Source: Hyphochytrium catenoides
Taxonomy: Eukaryota > Sar > Hyphochytriomycetes > Hyphochytriales > Hyphochytriaceae
Direction: 5' to 3'
NCBI GenBank assembly: GCA_900088475.1
Contig: FLMG01003852.1
Coordinates: 1-43,188 of the forward strand
Length of the DNA: 43,188 bases
This document shows, one piece after another, positions 33,475 through 43,188 of the stretch (position 1 is the stretch's first letter; each line of letters begins with the position of its first letter). The notes below the pieces were generated by a model. The model did no database searches. It saw nothing but the letters and a program-made list of their open reading frames with translations, and had not been told where the DNA came from. The position numbers were made by a program, and so were the translations under genes.

Positions 33475-34032
33475 AATCAACGCTACTGGAATGAGAGCAA
33501 CAAGAACTTTATCTAATAAGAACACTGCTTCGAACCTTGAAAGAGGTCTTCAATAACTCTATTATCGGCGTGGGAGCAGCAACAACAACAAGGGATTCTC
33601 CACGACGGAAGCCGCTTCCTCAAGGTTAAAGAGATTAATGACTGAAGAAGGTAGGGATGCCTTCTTAAGAAGGGAGAAGTAGAGAAAGCAAATGCAAGGA
33701 TGGCTCTTCTTTCTTCGTCAGGATCAATCATCTCATCTTCAGGGGCATCGTCGTAACGTTCTAGATTGCTATATTCTTATTATTGTATGGAGAGCTGTAG
33801 CATCTATCTACATTTTCTTACTGGCTTTCGCGACGGTCGCTCTATTAGTCCACGCTAATAGCCTCGCTCTGCAGCTCTGGTCATCTTCCGTACCGGTTCC
33901 CACGTAGCTCTAATGATACTGCTTAAAAAGTTCTTCCTACTCCGGCAGTGCTGCCTATCACCAGTACAACTCTGGCACGGTTCTCTGTCTTGTCCATTGT
34001 TCCCTTGTATGGCTGAAAACAGCCCCTGTTGT

Positions 34033-34281
34033 TTAGTAGTGGTCGTGGTGGTGGTGGCGGTGAAGGTGGTGATGAGTGCTATGCTTGTGCTGTTCTCCGC
34101 GAGTCTTGTCAGCCATTTGCTGAGGTACGCTCTTGTGAGAGTTAGGAGTGACAGCAGCTTTAACGCGGTCGACGCTGCCGGTGACGGTCTCCTTCACTCT
34201 TTCTCCAAGAGTCTTATGATGGTCCGGAGTCATTTTCTCAGCCATTTGAGTAGAGAGATTCTTGCGACCGGCGTCGGTCAT
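34033..34281 (-). CDS. Hsp9/Hsp12-family small stress protein with histidine-rich tail (82 aa)
   Basis: Intronless frame starting MTDAGRKNLSTQMAEKMTPD and continuing with the family pattern: charged, Gly/Ala/Thr-rich, no Cys, with KVKETVTGSVDRVKAA-like helix and a SHKSVPQQMADKTRGEQ end. In fungi such proteins are small, mostly unfolded, heat- and stress-induced, and stabilise membranes. It is related to the two genes at 37370 and 41130 but is clearly diverged, and it carries an extra tail of 18 residues with 11 His (HHHLHRHHHHDHY end). Such a tail could bind metal ions; this is inference. I see no clean heat-shock element upstream, although an 8-bp-arm palindrome lies at 34449-34466, about 170 bases before the start. 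The reverse strand is open here too, but only as a shadow. Confidence 0.8.
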   Translation of the reverse strand: MTDAGRKNLSTQMAEKMTPDHHKTLGERVKETVTGSVDRVKAAVTPNSHKSVPQQMADKTRGEQHKHSTHHHLHRHHHHDHY

Positions 34282-36284
34282 GTTTAGTTGATGATGATGG
34301 GATAGTTGAAGGTAATAAACTGGATGTTAATGACTCGTCGTTGCCACGCAGTTGCTTCTTGGGGGGTCAATAAGTGCGTTGAATTGTCTCTTGTCTGGAA
34401 AATTTGATAATGATCAGAACTTCGTTCCACCATTACTCGTAGTTAGAAAGCGTCGTCAACGACGCTCGCCTGGGGGTAAAAAGAATTGAACAACCGTACT
34501 AAACGTGTCCACTATTCATCTGCCTCCTTCCTTTGTCCTTCCTTCCTTTACTTTGCATCCCCCTCGTCCTCTCTTCTACGTTTTTGCCCAGGTCTTATCA
34601 TCATGCCGGTCGTCTATGATATGAAGGGGATTCACTCATGTAACGCAGAGTATGAACCTCCTGTGGGCAGGCACTAGTAGTAGTGCTGTCCAATCTGTGC
34701 TTCATTCAACAGCAACTTCAATCCTTGGGTCACAAAGTTGACATAAAAAAAATGATGGTTTGCTACTGTGTACACCACGGGGACAATCGGGCCACCTTCA
34801 GCAAGTGAAGAAGGCCTTTTGTCACCTAGAAGAGGGTGAAAGATGATAGAGAAAGAAGGTCGCTTTCCTCCCCAGATATCATATTTGCCATTTCTTCGCC
34901 GCCTACCACACGCAGGAAAGTATTGATACCAACCCTTGTTCATAGGATTGCATAGAGACAGACCACATTCTTGCGGCTGGATTGTTGATGGCCGCATACC
35001 AGGGAAATCTAGGCATCCTGCTGCTATATGTACTATGAACAAGGGAGCGCAGGCAGGATGATGCAGACTCTAATGCACGGAAGTCTGGATGAGATTTGTT
35101 CGTTGTTGCACACCCTAATAAGCTAAATCGGTGCGAATGGCAGCCCAATAAACTTGACAAGTTCCAAGTGATCGCTGCTTGCGAATGGCACCACATCGTC
35201 TTTGCTAACTTGATTCATGGCGATAGGTAGTGAATCCTGTGGCAGTTGAAGTAGAGTTCTCTTTTTTGGTTCGTCAGCCGAGTATTTGGCGGAGGAGGAA
35301 GAGAACAAGAAGCCACACAAGAGCAATCCTGGAGCCTGTTCACACCTTCTTCTTCCTCTTCTACCTTCTTTCAGAAAGACACCAGCAGAGTTGAAGAGGC
35401 GGCAGCAGTTGACGCCTTGTGGCTCTTCTAGATAGTGCTTGGGCATGTCTTCCATCTAGCGTTAGTCCTGGCTAGTATCCTCCTTTGGCCCAGCAATGTG
35501 GTGGTGCTTCCGTAATCTTTTGTGCCATCCCTGCCTCACAGCTCCTCATCGCCTCCAGTTCCTTCTTCCTCGTACCTCGCATTTTTGATCAAGACGATCT
35601 TCTCTTCTAGTGTGGAAGACTGTAATTTTCTATAGTAAGAACACTAGGGTAGAAGAGAGCAAGGATGAAGAAGTGAGGAACTTCGCCACCAGGAGTCTTA
35701 TGTACCGACACCGCTTGTACCATGCAAGAAAGAAGAGGGTGCGTCTGCTCCTGCCTGGAGCCCTCCTTCTTTGGGTTGGACAAACAGCAGAAGATGAGGA
35801 GCTGGAAGAAGGCCCTCCCTTCTTGTTGCTTCTTGTCAGCCTTCTTCTCTTCTTGAACATCAGAAGGAAACCTCCCCTTTGGAGGAGCTAACGGCTATCC
35901 TCTCATACTGGGGCTGGACAAAATGTAGTTGCAGTTGCTGGACTTGTGTCTGTTCCCTATTCGTGATAATGTCCGTGAGGGCAGGATTTGTGTACGTACA
36001 GTAGAGTGAAATGTATACCCAGGATAGATTTGTAATAAACTGGGTGATAATTAGGAAGGAAAGGACATGGAACAAGAACAATAGTGCGCACACAGCAGTC
36101 TTTATTATGTTCCTCCTTTGACCCAAACCTTTCCTCTCCTTCCCTCGTCCTTTGTGCTGCCCTTCCCCTGACCTGTGTAAGGAAATCATCAGTAAGGGTT
36201 GTAATAAGTGCTCGACAGATGGTCCAAACGTCCCGATGCCAGTATTATTTCTTAGACCATAGATTGTCAATACAGAAGCATCAC
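34282..36284. other. Region with no recognisable gene
   Basis: Upstream flank of the minus-strand Hsp12-like gene, then 1.8 kb of short overlapping frames without recognisable domains. A plus frame at 35610-35891 ends in a Leu-rich hydrophobic run but looks like low-complexity chance. A palindrome AGCGTCGT-CA-ACGACGCT lies at 34449-34466. Confidence 0.45.
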
Positions 36285-36932
36285 ATAAGCCTCTCTCACG
36301 AACTGGACCGGCGCCTCTGTCGTCTGCTCGTTCATTTCTATGCAATCCATCAAGGCAAAGGCCATAAGAGAGAGAATAATAGATGTAACGAAGCGAAGAG
36401 CGGGCGGGAGGAACGACGAAAGAAAAGAGAAGAGAAAGAAGGAAGAGGGAAAAGGGAGATCACTAGGGCGCAGAGAAGAGAGGAAAAATGTAGACAAGGT
36501 GCATTATTGGTAGAAAGAGAGGGGCAGGAAGGGAGATGAAGGGAGAAGGATGAAGCTGACTGGCCGTGTTCAGTGAGAAGAAGAGAGAGCAGGAGAGACG
36601 AAGATTGATGAGGAAACTGCCAGAAAGGATGGCGCAAGCAAAGAGAATCTTAGGACAAACTTGACCTCAAGAAACGCCAATTCGCTTTGGGCACCCTATT
36701 ATGGGGAAGAGATATAGGCAACATGAGAGAAAGAAGCTTTCTGATAATTAGAATCTGGATCTCAGGTACAAAAGAAGAGTGACAACAGCAACATAAGCTG
36801 TACCTATGAACCATAATGCGGACATGGCAAGAGGAAAAGAAGACATATTATTGTCTCTATTTGTATGAGACCGTCGCGCTTTATAATCTACTCTTTCTCG
36901 GTTCATGCAAGTATCAGGGGAAACGAAGCGGT

Positions 36933-36970
36933 CAGCTTTTGTTCTCCCGTCCCATGTTCTTTTCCTTGAC
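36933..36970. promoter_or_regulatory. Invariant 38-base block upstream of Hsp12-like gene (copy 1)
   Basis: Begins CAGCTTTTGTTCTC and ends TTTTCCTTGAC. It is identical to 40721-40758 although its surroundings have diverged. It ends 399 bases before the ATG. In copy 2 the next bases make a CCAAT-like CCAATCAC, here CGAATCAC. It may be a shared promoter or upstream activating element. Confidence 0.4.
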
Positions 36971-37369
36971 GAATCACCACCCTTCACTGAAACGAGGTGG
37001 CAAGAGGGAAGAGGAGAACATATAGGCCTCTAATATAACAAGAAATGACTCTTTCTTTCTCCTCGGTGGTTTGTTATTGTCCCACTGCTGCCTTCACCAA
37101 CACAGGGCTGGAAGAATGAGTTGCAAGATGATAGAAGTGAAAGCATTTTCAAGGAAGAAAGGACATCATACCTAATAGAGAGAGAGAGAGGGAGGAGAGA
37201 CATTTGAGGAGTGGGCTTGCCCTTCACGTGAGCGGGCCGAGCATCTCCTACGTCGGAGCATTTCCATTTCATTATCAAAGTTTCAAGCAATCAACAAGCC
37301 ATCAGCCAACAACAAGCAACAAGCTATAATCAAATCTCTTACAAGACAACCACACACGCCATCCAAAAC

Positions 37370-37573
37370 ATGAGTGACGCAGGCCGCAAGGATTTCTCTA
37401 CCCAGATGGCTGAGAAGACCACCCCTGATGACCAGAAGACTTTCGGCGAGAAGGTCAAGGAGAGCGTCACTGGCGGCGTTGACCGCGTAAAGGCTGCCTT
37501 TACCCCTGACTCCCAGAAGAGCGTCCCTCAGCAGATGGGAGACAAGGTTCGCGGAGAGCAGCGCCATCACTAG
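37370..37573 (+). CDS. Hsp9/Hsp12-family small stress protein (67 aa), copy 1
   Basis: Intronless frame beginning MSDAGRKDFSTQMAEKTTPD, followed by a KVKESVTGGVDRVKAAF helix-prone segment and ending QQMGDKVRGEQRHH. Length, lack of Cys, high charge and the repeated K-x-x-V-T-x-D pattern fit the Hsp9/Hsp12 family, which in fungi comprises abundant stress-induced proteins that associate with membranes. It differs from the copy at 41130 only at residues 25 and 44 (Phe here, Leu there). Codon choice is strongly biased to C-ending codons (AAG, GAC/GAG, GTC), unlike the flanking DNA, which suggests high expression. The ATG is preceded by an A/C-rich leader (CATCCAAAACATG) shared by both copies. I found no perfect heat-shock element. 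A CACGTG box lies about 145 bases upstream. Confidence 0.9.
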   Translation: MSDAGRKDFSTQMAEKTTPDDQKTFGEKVKESVTGGVDRVKAAFTPDSQKSVPQQMGDKVRGEQRHH

Positions 37574-38330
37574 GAAGACTACCTTCTTTTACCTACCAAC
37601 CTACCTATCTATCTATGAAGGAAGAAAACAGCTATATGCTAGTAGAGGAGGGAGATGAAAAGATGGAGAAGATCCGCTAATAGCACTATAGTAAGCGGTA
37701 TAATAGTAGCACACGATTCCTAAACAAGAGAGCTCCACCTCCTTCCATTCTTAACCTATATCTTCTTTTCATATAAAGATAGATCGAGGTTTCTGTTTCT
37801 TTTCGTCGAGTTCGTCATTAGAGACCAAGCCTCCTACTACTACTTGTCAGCCCGTTTATTTGAACAATGGCTTCAATCACAGCCTCCGTTGCCTTTACAT
37901 CTCTCGTTCTTGCTCACTTCTGCTGGCTGATCCTATCGTGATTGTGACAGAGGTTAATAGCGGAGATGGTAACAGGAGAAAATATGACTACCTGGATGAT
38001 ATTATAGTGCTACCTACGATTGTTGTTGATGAGTACTTTTCAAGAGGCTACCTGTCTATGCCTCACCGGATCTCCTTCGGTTGTTTCATTATTCTTGCTC
38101 AAACTTTGTCTTTGTTGTTCGTTCTCTAGTCCTAGTAACCATTGTTGGCGATGGCACTGGGTTAGACCTTGGGCCTGTTCTGCATCCGCTTTCTCCGCAT
38201 AAAGAAGCACTTTTTCCTCCTCGCATTCCCTTCTTCCCCTGTCACCCTTAGCTCTTCTCTTTCTTGTGTCGCCTTGCGCGAATCTCTGACCTCTTCATGA
38301 TCAGGATCTAGCAGCTGCTGCTGAGGAACC

Positions 38331-40019
38331 GTAACTGAGGAGCCCTAACCCTTATTCTAACCCAGCAAGCTCTGTCTTTTTGGTGGGGTCTAAAGAGGTA
38401 CCTGTACGGCGCCTTACGCCTTCACATTATAATAAAGAAAAGGTAGACCCACGAAATATAAATTACGATCTTAGAATCATGCTGTCATTCACATGATAAA
38501 ATATGAGAAAGCGGCCGCAAGAACTATATAATCAAAGAAAACACCTGGCAAGGAATAGGTAGGATGTAGATTAACTGGGATGCCTGGCACAGCCAGAATA
38601 TGTCAGCGGCTCTTCCGGTTCCACCGACAACTATTTATCGAAAGACTGATATTGTGACTTCCGGAACTACAGGCCAACAGCTGGCAGGCGATCCGCTCCG
38701 CTCGTGGTCGACAGCAACAAGCGACCTATCCAACTGCCCCACGGCTGCGGACCTTGAAGAGTTTATACTGGTTGTTAGTAACAACTTGCCAGTTCATATC
38801 TAAACTCAGGGCGAACTTCTTCGGAGCACTAAAGTCTCACCGGCGGCTAGACGTCTTGTGAGAGGAGCCAGTGGAAGGTCTCTGATATGGAAGCATAATA
38901 GAGTATTTGCTGCACCGTCATCGGTCCAGCGCTGCTGCTTACATATACCTTGGCAAAGTGTTAACTCTGCTTGATAACAGGCCAAAAAGAACTCCGCTGT
39001 CGAGGTGCGTTGACTCGCCTCTGCCATCCTTCAAAACTATTGTCTTCTTGGAGGCGGGACGACACGGCGTTCAGTTTCCTTCTTCGCCATTTGATAGCTG
39101 ATGCCATTACCTCTGGCTTCGTGACTGTTTGCATCTTATGACGCGCATCATCGTATTATCACTCTCCTTCAGCCGTGCACCAGCAGCTACATTAATGCAG
39201 GAAGAAAGCAGAACTTTGAATACGTCATCCTCCGCGCTTTGCTTTCCTATCGGTAATGTTGTTACTATCCATGCCCACCTCAATGTCCAACAGTCCGCCA
39301 GTCTCTCTCCGTTTCTCTCTCTCTCTCTTCCTCCCAACCTCTCATGCTCCCTTGCTCCCTTGGCTCTTAAGCGTATACATCATGGTTCCATTGTTGGCGG
39401 TGATGAGTATGGAGCATCAGATAATAAGGGTACATTGGGGTGAGTCCATCTCTTTGGTCACTACTTGCCCTGCCCATACAGGAGACAGTGATTGCGGAGG
39501 AACTGGGTCATCAGCCATCTGGTAGGCCAGGCTCTCCTATGCGTATTGTTGCATTCTGTCTTCCTGGCCAGCTTCTCCTCCACTCTCTCTTAGTGCCCTG
39601 CGTTATTGCCATAGCCCTCTTTCTGTTCATGAGTCTCAGCCGAGGTCCAGAAGGATGGAGCTCACTCAGTAATGGCCACAAACAGCGAAGGATGGGATAC
39701 AAGCTTCTGCACGGGAAACCCACCTCTTCCTTTCTTGCTCTGACTGCTGTCTGAGTGGTTCTTCTTCCAGGGACAAATTGATATTTGTAACGCCCAGGTC
39801 CTCACTTATTAGCCCCCTGTAGCCCGTCAGGTCCAGCTCCTCTTGTGCTTTTGTGCTTTGTGCTTTGTTTTGCTTCGATATGTGAGGTAGCTCCTTTGTG
39901 AAATATGTCCAGCCCTCCTCCTTGACCCTCTCCGCCTTGCTTGTTGCTAGTTACTGTACAAGCTTGACAAGATAGTCCTACTCGTACGAGATGGCTATCA
40001 TGCGTCTTGTCAATCACAT
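38331..40019. other. Unduplicated spacer between the two Hsp12-like units
   Basis: No recognisable gene. Frames such as 38600-38803 and 39440-39754 show no domain. It contains a short telomere-like stretch at 38343-38363 and a CT-rich run near 39300-39340. Confidence 0.5.
38343..38363. repeat. Short interstitial telomere-like repeat
   Basis: CCCTAA-CCCTTA-TTCTAA-CCC: one exact and two one-mismatch units of the TTAGGG-type telomere repeat, about a dozen bases past the end of duplication copy 1. It is short enough to be chance. Confidence 0.35.
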
Positions 40020-40720
40020 AAGCCTCACCTCACTGTTAGGGTCGGTCATGAACTGGACAGGCATCTCCTCTGTCGCTTGCTTTCATTTCTATGCAATCTA
40101 TCATGCTGTTATTCCCTTGTCCAAAAGGCAGAGGAGGCATAGGGAGGAGAAAGAGAGAGAATTGATGCAGGCGAAGCGAAGAGTTCGCAGCACGACCGGG
40201 AAAAAAGAAGAGAGAGAGGAGAGATGGAAGAGGGAAAGGGGATATACATGTAACTAAGGAGCAGAGAAGAGAGACGAGAAGTGCAGACAAGGAGAAATGA
40301 TAAAGAGGGGGAAGGAAGATGAAGGGAGAAGGATCAAGCTGACTGGCCGTGTACAGACAGAGAGAGGAGGAAAAGGAGAGAAGATTGATGAGGAAACTGC
40401 CAGAAAGGGTGGCACAGACAAGGAAATCCTAGGAGAAAACTTGGGAAACGCCACTTCGCTTTGGCCACCCTAGAGGAAAAAGAGATAGGCAACATGAGTA
40501 GGAACTAGGAAGAAGCTTCCTGATAATCTGGATCTCAGGTACAAAAGAAGAGTGATAAACAGCAACATAAGCCGTTATTATAGACTGGAAGGCGGACATG
40601 GCAGAGGAGAAGAAGACATATTATGGGTCTATTGTCGTTGTTGTTTGTATTAAATCGTCGCTTTACACTACTATACCTTTCTCGGTTCCGGCAGTATCAT
40701 CAAGGGAAACACAAAGCGGG

Positions 40721-40758
40721 CAGCTTTTGTTCTCCCGTCCCATGTTCTTTTCCTTGAC
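40721..40758. promoter_or_regulatory. Invariant 38-base block upstream of Hsp12-like gene (copy 2)
   Basis: Identical to 36933-36970. It is followed by a CCAATCAC word that could be a CCAAT box. It ends 371 bases before the ATG at 41130. Confidence 0.4.
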
Positions 40759-41129
40759 CAATCACCCTTCGCTGAAGTGGCAAAAGGGAAAAGGAGAACA
40801 CATAGGCTTCTATGATAACGAGAAATCACTCCTTCTTCCTTCTCCAACACACAGGACTAGAAGAATGAGTTGGAAGATCATAGCGGTGAAACCATGTTCA
40901 AGGAAGGGACATCATACCTAATATAGAGAGGGAGAGAAGAGAGACGACATTTGATGAATGGGTTTTCCCCTCATGTGATTGAGCGGGCCGAGCATCTGCG
41001 GCGCTGCGTCGAAGCACCTCCACCTCATTATCAAAGTTTCAAGCCAATCAACAAGCCATCAGCCAACAACAAGCAAACAAGCTAACATCAAATCTCTTAC
41101 AAGACAACCATCCCAACATCATCCAAAAC

Positions 41130-41333
41130 ATGAGTGACGCAGGCCGCAAGGATTTCTCCACCCAGATGGCTGAGAAGACCACCCCTGATGACCAGAAGAC
41201 CCTTGGCGAGAAGGTCAAAGAGAGCGTCACCGGCGGCGTTGACCGTGTAAAGGCTGCCCTTACCCCTGACTCCCAGAAGAGCGTCCCTCAGCAGATGGGA
41301 GACAAGGTTCGCGGAGAGCAGCGCCATCACTAA
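41130..41333 (+). CDS. Hsp9/Hsp12-family small stress protein (67 aa), copy 2
   Basis: Same start (MSDAGRKDFSTQMAEK), length and end (GEQRHH) as the gene at 37370, with Leu for Phe at residues 25 and 44. The few other nucleotide differences inside the frame are silent, which points to purifying selection or gene conversion after the duplication. The family role is membrane and protein protection under stress. Upstream, copies 1 and 2 share the GAGCGGGCCGAGCATCT word about 145 bases before the ATG. A CCCCT (stress-response-type) word is present only here, near 40966. The 3' flank is also conserved for at least 130 bases. Confidence 0.9.
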   Translation: MSDAGRKDFSTQMAEKTTPDDQKTLGEKVKESVTGGVDRVKAALTPDSQKSVPQQMGDKVRGEQRHH

Positions 41334-42045
41334 GAACACTATGTTCTATTACCTACCAATCTACCTACCTATCTATGAAGGAAGAAACCAGCTATATGCT
41401 AGTAGAGGAGGGAACTGGGAAGATGGAGAGGATCCGATAGCACTATAGTAAGCGGTATAATAGTAGCACACGCTTCCTAAACAAAGGACCTTCATCTCGC
41501 TTTCCTCTCTTCCTAAATGATGGATTGAGTTGTGTCTCTTTTTCACTCGACTTCGCCATTGGAGATCAAGCCTCCTACCATGCAGCCGGTTGGAAGATTG
41601 GCTTGATACACAGCCTCCGTTGCCTTTACATCTCTCGTTCTTGCTCACCTCTGCTGGCTGATGTCACAGGTGACTGTGACAGAATAGAAAATTGCAGGTA
41701 GGTAGAGAAATGACCATATGATGGATGACAAGTCTATAAAGTACTGCCAATGACTGCGTGCTTCATGAGGCTATCCGTCTATGCTTCTTCAGATCTGGGA
41801 AGGCGTTTCATTATTCTTGCTCAACGCTGTCCTTAATCTCTCGTTTTCTGTCCTCCTAGTAGTACACATCATCGGCGATGGCAGGGTTAGACCTTGGACC
41901 TGTTCTGCATCCGCTACTCGCCCAAAAAGAAGCACTGCCTTCCCTTGCCCTGCCTCTGCCACTCACCCTCAACTCTTCTCTTTCTTGTGTGTCGCCTCGT
42001 CGCTCAAATTCTGAGCTCTCTAGTAAGCAGCTCCCACTGCGGAAA

Positions 42046-43188
42046 GAAGAGGAGGTATGGTTATCATGATGTCAGTCAAACTCCGGTGAATGGGTGAGTC
42101 TTCTGAACCTTGAAGCGATCATACCATCGGAAAAGAGTGTCTTTCTTTTCTGGCGCAGTCGGTCGTTCTTTGTAATCTCCTCCTTCGAACGCGCGCTCCC
42201 CGATGTAGGATCCGCGTTAGTTATTAGGGCCAACAGGTCTATATATTTACCTACTTTAGTGAGCGAGGTGAGATTCCTAGATTAGTACTGCTATGGATGT
42301 TTTTAGTCCTTTGTTATTATTAGCGCTTCCCTTGAACACGAAACGTCAAAACCCTCCGTCCCTTGAGTCAGACTGGCGGTATAAATAATGCAGGAGGAGA
42401 AGCGAAGCTGCTACCTAAGCTACAGATCGACAACCTACTTCTGGCGAGGAGGAGATGGCTCGTTGTTGAGCTTATCATCGACGGACACTTCAGCCACCTC
42501 TTCCAACCACAGGGGTAGGTGCCCCTTCTTCCTGCTGTCAGGCGAATGTTGTTACTACCTCGAGAGCCCTATTGCCGCTGCTGCGCTGAATGATGGCTTT
42601 GCTGCTGAGCTCCAGCATCATCTCAGTGTAAGGCTCGCCTGTGGATGCGGATATGCGGATACGTTCTTCCAACCGAGAGCTAAGTTAATCTCCTCCTTAA
42701 GGTTTGTCGGCGTGATGGCTCGTCAGATCCCGCGTCCACCGTCGTGTTAAAAAATATCCTTTAGAAGCACTCCTGGACAGCAGCCCTGCAACATGATGGC
42801 AGGAGGCTCTAATCATCTGGCATAAATGCGCTTATTTGACAACTGATGCCGCAAAGGCAATCGGCATACTACCTAGAGGCGTCTTCTAAACTAGTCGGAC
42901 CCCCAGGCATGCGCAACTTGTTAATGTTAGTCCTAATAAGCAGCAGTACGCTCACATCGGGATTGTGATTGGCCTATCGCAGTGGATGGACTGTTTGAGA
43001 TTGTCCCATCTTCTTGGGCGGCACTGATGAGCTGAACCCTCTGGTGCTATCAAAGTTGCCAGTCATTTACTCCTACTACTAGGTAGCGAAGACGCCAACT
43101 GCTCGTTAATTAGCACCTTCAATGTTCATGAGGGCTAAGCTACCGACGAGATCCAGGATAACCCTAGTTCATCTTCTTCCTTGGTGAT
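42046..43188. other. Region with no recognisable gene to the window end
   Basis: A 120-codon plus frame at 42388-42750 is Ser/Cys-rich and shows no domain I know. Nothing else stands out. A gene cut off by the window edge cannot be excluded. Confidence 0.45.

Larger units (their letters stand above)
31698..34032. other. Region with no recognisable gene, rich in inverted repeats
   Basis: Short frames only. It contains a cluster of GTAC-centred palindromes at 32780-32860 and two overlapping hairpins at 33435-33474. Much of 33900-34030 is the 3' flank of the minus-strand Hsp12-like gene. Confidence 0.5.
36285..38330. repeat. Direct duplication, copy 1 (Hsp12-like gene unit)
   Basis: This block aligns in order with 40020-42045, about 3.7 kb downstream, in the same orientation. 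Shared landmarks include a GCTGACTGGCCGTGT word near 36556, the block at 36933-36970, the whole Hsp12-like gene, its 3' flank with GCTATATGCTAGTAGAGGAG, and a CCTGTTCTGCATCCGCT word near 38175. Indels and substitutions outside the gene show that the duplication is not very recent, whereas the coding part is nearly identical. Confidence 0.85.
40020..42045. repeat. Direct duplication, copy 2 (Hsp12-like gene unit)
   Basis: Aligns in order with 36285-38330. The left edge is near the shared CATAAGCCTC word (36286 and 40018); the right edge lies where similarity fades after a CTCTTTCTTGTGTCGCC-like stretch. The spacing between matching points varies from about 3.72 to 3.79 kb because of small indels. 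Confidence 0.85.

Noticed and set aside
34033-34287. Plus-strand frame at 33913-34287 with a Val-rich run
   Set aside because: The Val run is the complement of the His codons of the Hsp12-like gene on the minus strand.
37030-37369. Heat-shock elements upstream of the Hsp12-like genes
   Set aside because: I looked for alternating GAA/TTC blocks with correct spacing and found only partial words such as TTCAAGGAA, whose spacing is wrong.
37283-37570. Minus-strand frames antisense to the Hsp12-like genes (also 41097-41339)
   Set aside because: They are conserved only because the sense gene is conserved. The Leu-rich, Ala-rich composition is an antisense by-product.
1-43188. tRNA genes, CRISPR arrays or bacterial operons
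   Set aside because: No cloverleaf with a convincing T-arm word, no regularly spaced repeats and no operon-like gene packing were seen.

Overview
This window looks like nuclear DNA of a unicellular eukaryote. The recognisable proteins are split by GT-AG introns of about 60 to 400 bases, genes are sparse, simple-sequence tracts are common, and there are no bacterial operons. The lineage cannot be fixed from the sequence alone. WRKY19-type zinc-finger proteins (C-x4-C-x9-C-x2-H) are, from general knowledge, frequent in stramenopiles such as oomycetes. An LMBD1-type cobalamin protein fits many protists and animals. The Hsp9/Hsp12 family is best known from fungi. A stramenopile-like protist is my best guess, with low confidence. 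One assembly gap (149 N) lies at 17813-17961.

Layout. The left 21 kb carries two distant paralogues of a four-finger WRKY19-like zinc-finger protein. One is on the minus strand (3659-5354) and one on the plus strand (15852-17456). Each has two exons, with the single intron at the same codon inside finger 2. Between them, at 10470-12170, lie two head-to-tail, decayed copies of a non-LTR-like retroelement on the minus strand. One keeps a broken reverse transcriptase box, and both end in a (TTC)n tail. A third 3' end lies at 18890-19100 on the plus strand. The rest of this half holds no gene I can recognise.

The central part (21-32 kb) holds two membrane-protein genes in tandem on the plus strand. 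The first is a complete P-glycoprotein-type ABC transporter (8 exons, about 1305 residues). The second is a homologue of LMBD1, the lysosomal cobalamin transport protein (17 proposed exons, about 540 residues). They lie about 1.1 kb apart. I see no evidence that they act together.

The right part (34-43 kb) contains three small intronless genes of the Hsp9/Hsp12 stress-protein family. One is on the minus strand and has a histidine-rich tail (34033-34281). The other two (37370-37573 and 41130-41333) are nearly identical and sit in a direct duplication of about 2 kb. The duplication also carries long conserved upstream sequence, with one 38-base block that is identical in both copies. A short TTAGGG-type telomere-like stretch lies just beyond the end of the first copy.

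No CRISPR array, tRNA, rRNA or new defence-type gene system could be supported. The most notable items are the retroelement remnants with trinucleotide tails, the mirrored zinc-finger pair and the Hsp12-like gene expansion.
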